DNA of 31,485 nucleotides from Roseiarcus sp. (GTDB taxonomy: Bacteria > Pseudomonadota > Alphaproteobacteria > Rhizobiales > Beijerinckiaceae), in the NCBI GenBank assembly GCA_030153205.1, contig JASLHV010000103.1, positions 1 to 31,485 of the forward strand, given 5' to 3'. The notes below the pieces were generated by a model. The model did not search any database and was not told the origin of the DNA. It was given only the letters and a program-made list of their open reading frames with translations. Below are positions 31,299 to 31,485 of this stretch, in pieces (the stretch's first letter is position 1; each line of letters begins with the position of its first letter). The position numbers were made by a program, and so were the translations under genes.

Positions 31299-31485
31299 TC
31301 AACCTCCTTCGCCCTTCTCAGGGCAGTTTCGATTTCGCGGCGGGGCGTTTTCTGCGTCTTCTTAACGAACACATGCACCACGACCACGCGAGAGCCGGTT
31401 GCTTTGACATACGCAGCGCGCTCGATGCCGTCCTTGCCTTTCATGCGCATCTCCCAGAGTTTGCCTTCCAAGTGCTTCACATACG
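31295..31485 (-). CDS. HigB/Gp49-like RelE-superfamily toxin, N-terminus beyond window
   Basis: The last 62 codons of a small toxin are visible and the 5' end is cut by the window edge. YVKHLEGKLWEMRMKGKDGI, ERAAYVKATGSRVVVVHVFV and KKTQKTPRREIETALRRA are typical of the phage-derived Gp49-like/HigB group, ribosome-dependent mRNA interferases. A GTG at 31480 is inside the conserved YVKHLEGK motif and is not the true start. The catalytic His and basic residues of the C-terminal half are present. The operon promoter lies to the right of the window. Confidence 0.85.
   Translation of the reverse strand, partial: YVKHLEGKLWEMRMKGKDGIERAAYVKATGSRVVVVHVFVKKTQKTPRREIETALRRAKEVE

Overview
The window comes from a GC-rich alphaproteobacterium. 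The liv operon with a DUF6867 gene between livF and the binding-protein gene, the Usg protein, the short 230-residue RadC, and the coxSLM-D-E maturation cluster all fit Hyphomicrobiales, possibly Beijerinckiaceae. That placement is inferred from gene content alone. There is no rRNA and no CRISPR. The only RNA gene seen is an intron-bearing tRNA.

Layout. (1) 1-513: the start of a secreted Ser/Gly pentapeptide-repeat protein that runs off the left edge. (2) 919-4481: single-gene housekeeping functions (HD phosphohydrolase, 3-methyladenine glycosylase Tag, a small unknown protein, an AcuI/YhdH-type reductase, a CcdA-type thiol-disulfide transporter). (3) 4566-10168, minus strand: a complete branched-chain amino acid ABC transporter, livH-livM-livG-livF-DUF6867-braC, with near-zero spacing and a good terminator after braC. 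(4) 10634-19679, plus strand: a form II cox cluster, coxG-S-L-M-D-E, followed by two XdhC/CoxI-type genes and a molybdopterin-binding protein. Together these make and mature a Mo-MCD/FAD/2Fe-2S hydroxylase. The large subunit carries AYRGAGR rather than the CO-dehydrogenase signature, so CO oxidation is not established. (5) 19681-22887, minus strand: a 1068-residue multi-PAS GGDEF-EAL protein with both catalytic signatures. It lies between the molybdopterin-binding gene and a mocA-like nucleotidyltransferase (23063-23683); these two products are fused into one protein in related bacteria. (6) 23800-28715: Usg, a truncated HlyD C-terminal remnant, radC, map, a GlxA-type AraC regulator divergent from an isonitrile hydratase-like gene, and an FkbM methyltransferase. 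(7) 28722-30180: a CinA-type protein, a cluster of palindromes, and gpt. (8) 30326-30663: tRNA-Leu(UAA) interrupted by a 249-nt group I intron that keeps the conserved core of the cyanobacterial and plastid tRNA-Leu intron. (9) 30984-31485: a toxin-antitoxin pair (HigB/Gp49-like and XRE) at the right edge, perhaps the start of a tRNA-linked island.

The most notable items are the tRNA-Leu group I intron in a proteobacterial context, the split MoCF/MocA pair with a c-di-GMP gene inserted between the halves, and the HlyD remnant abutting radC.
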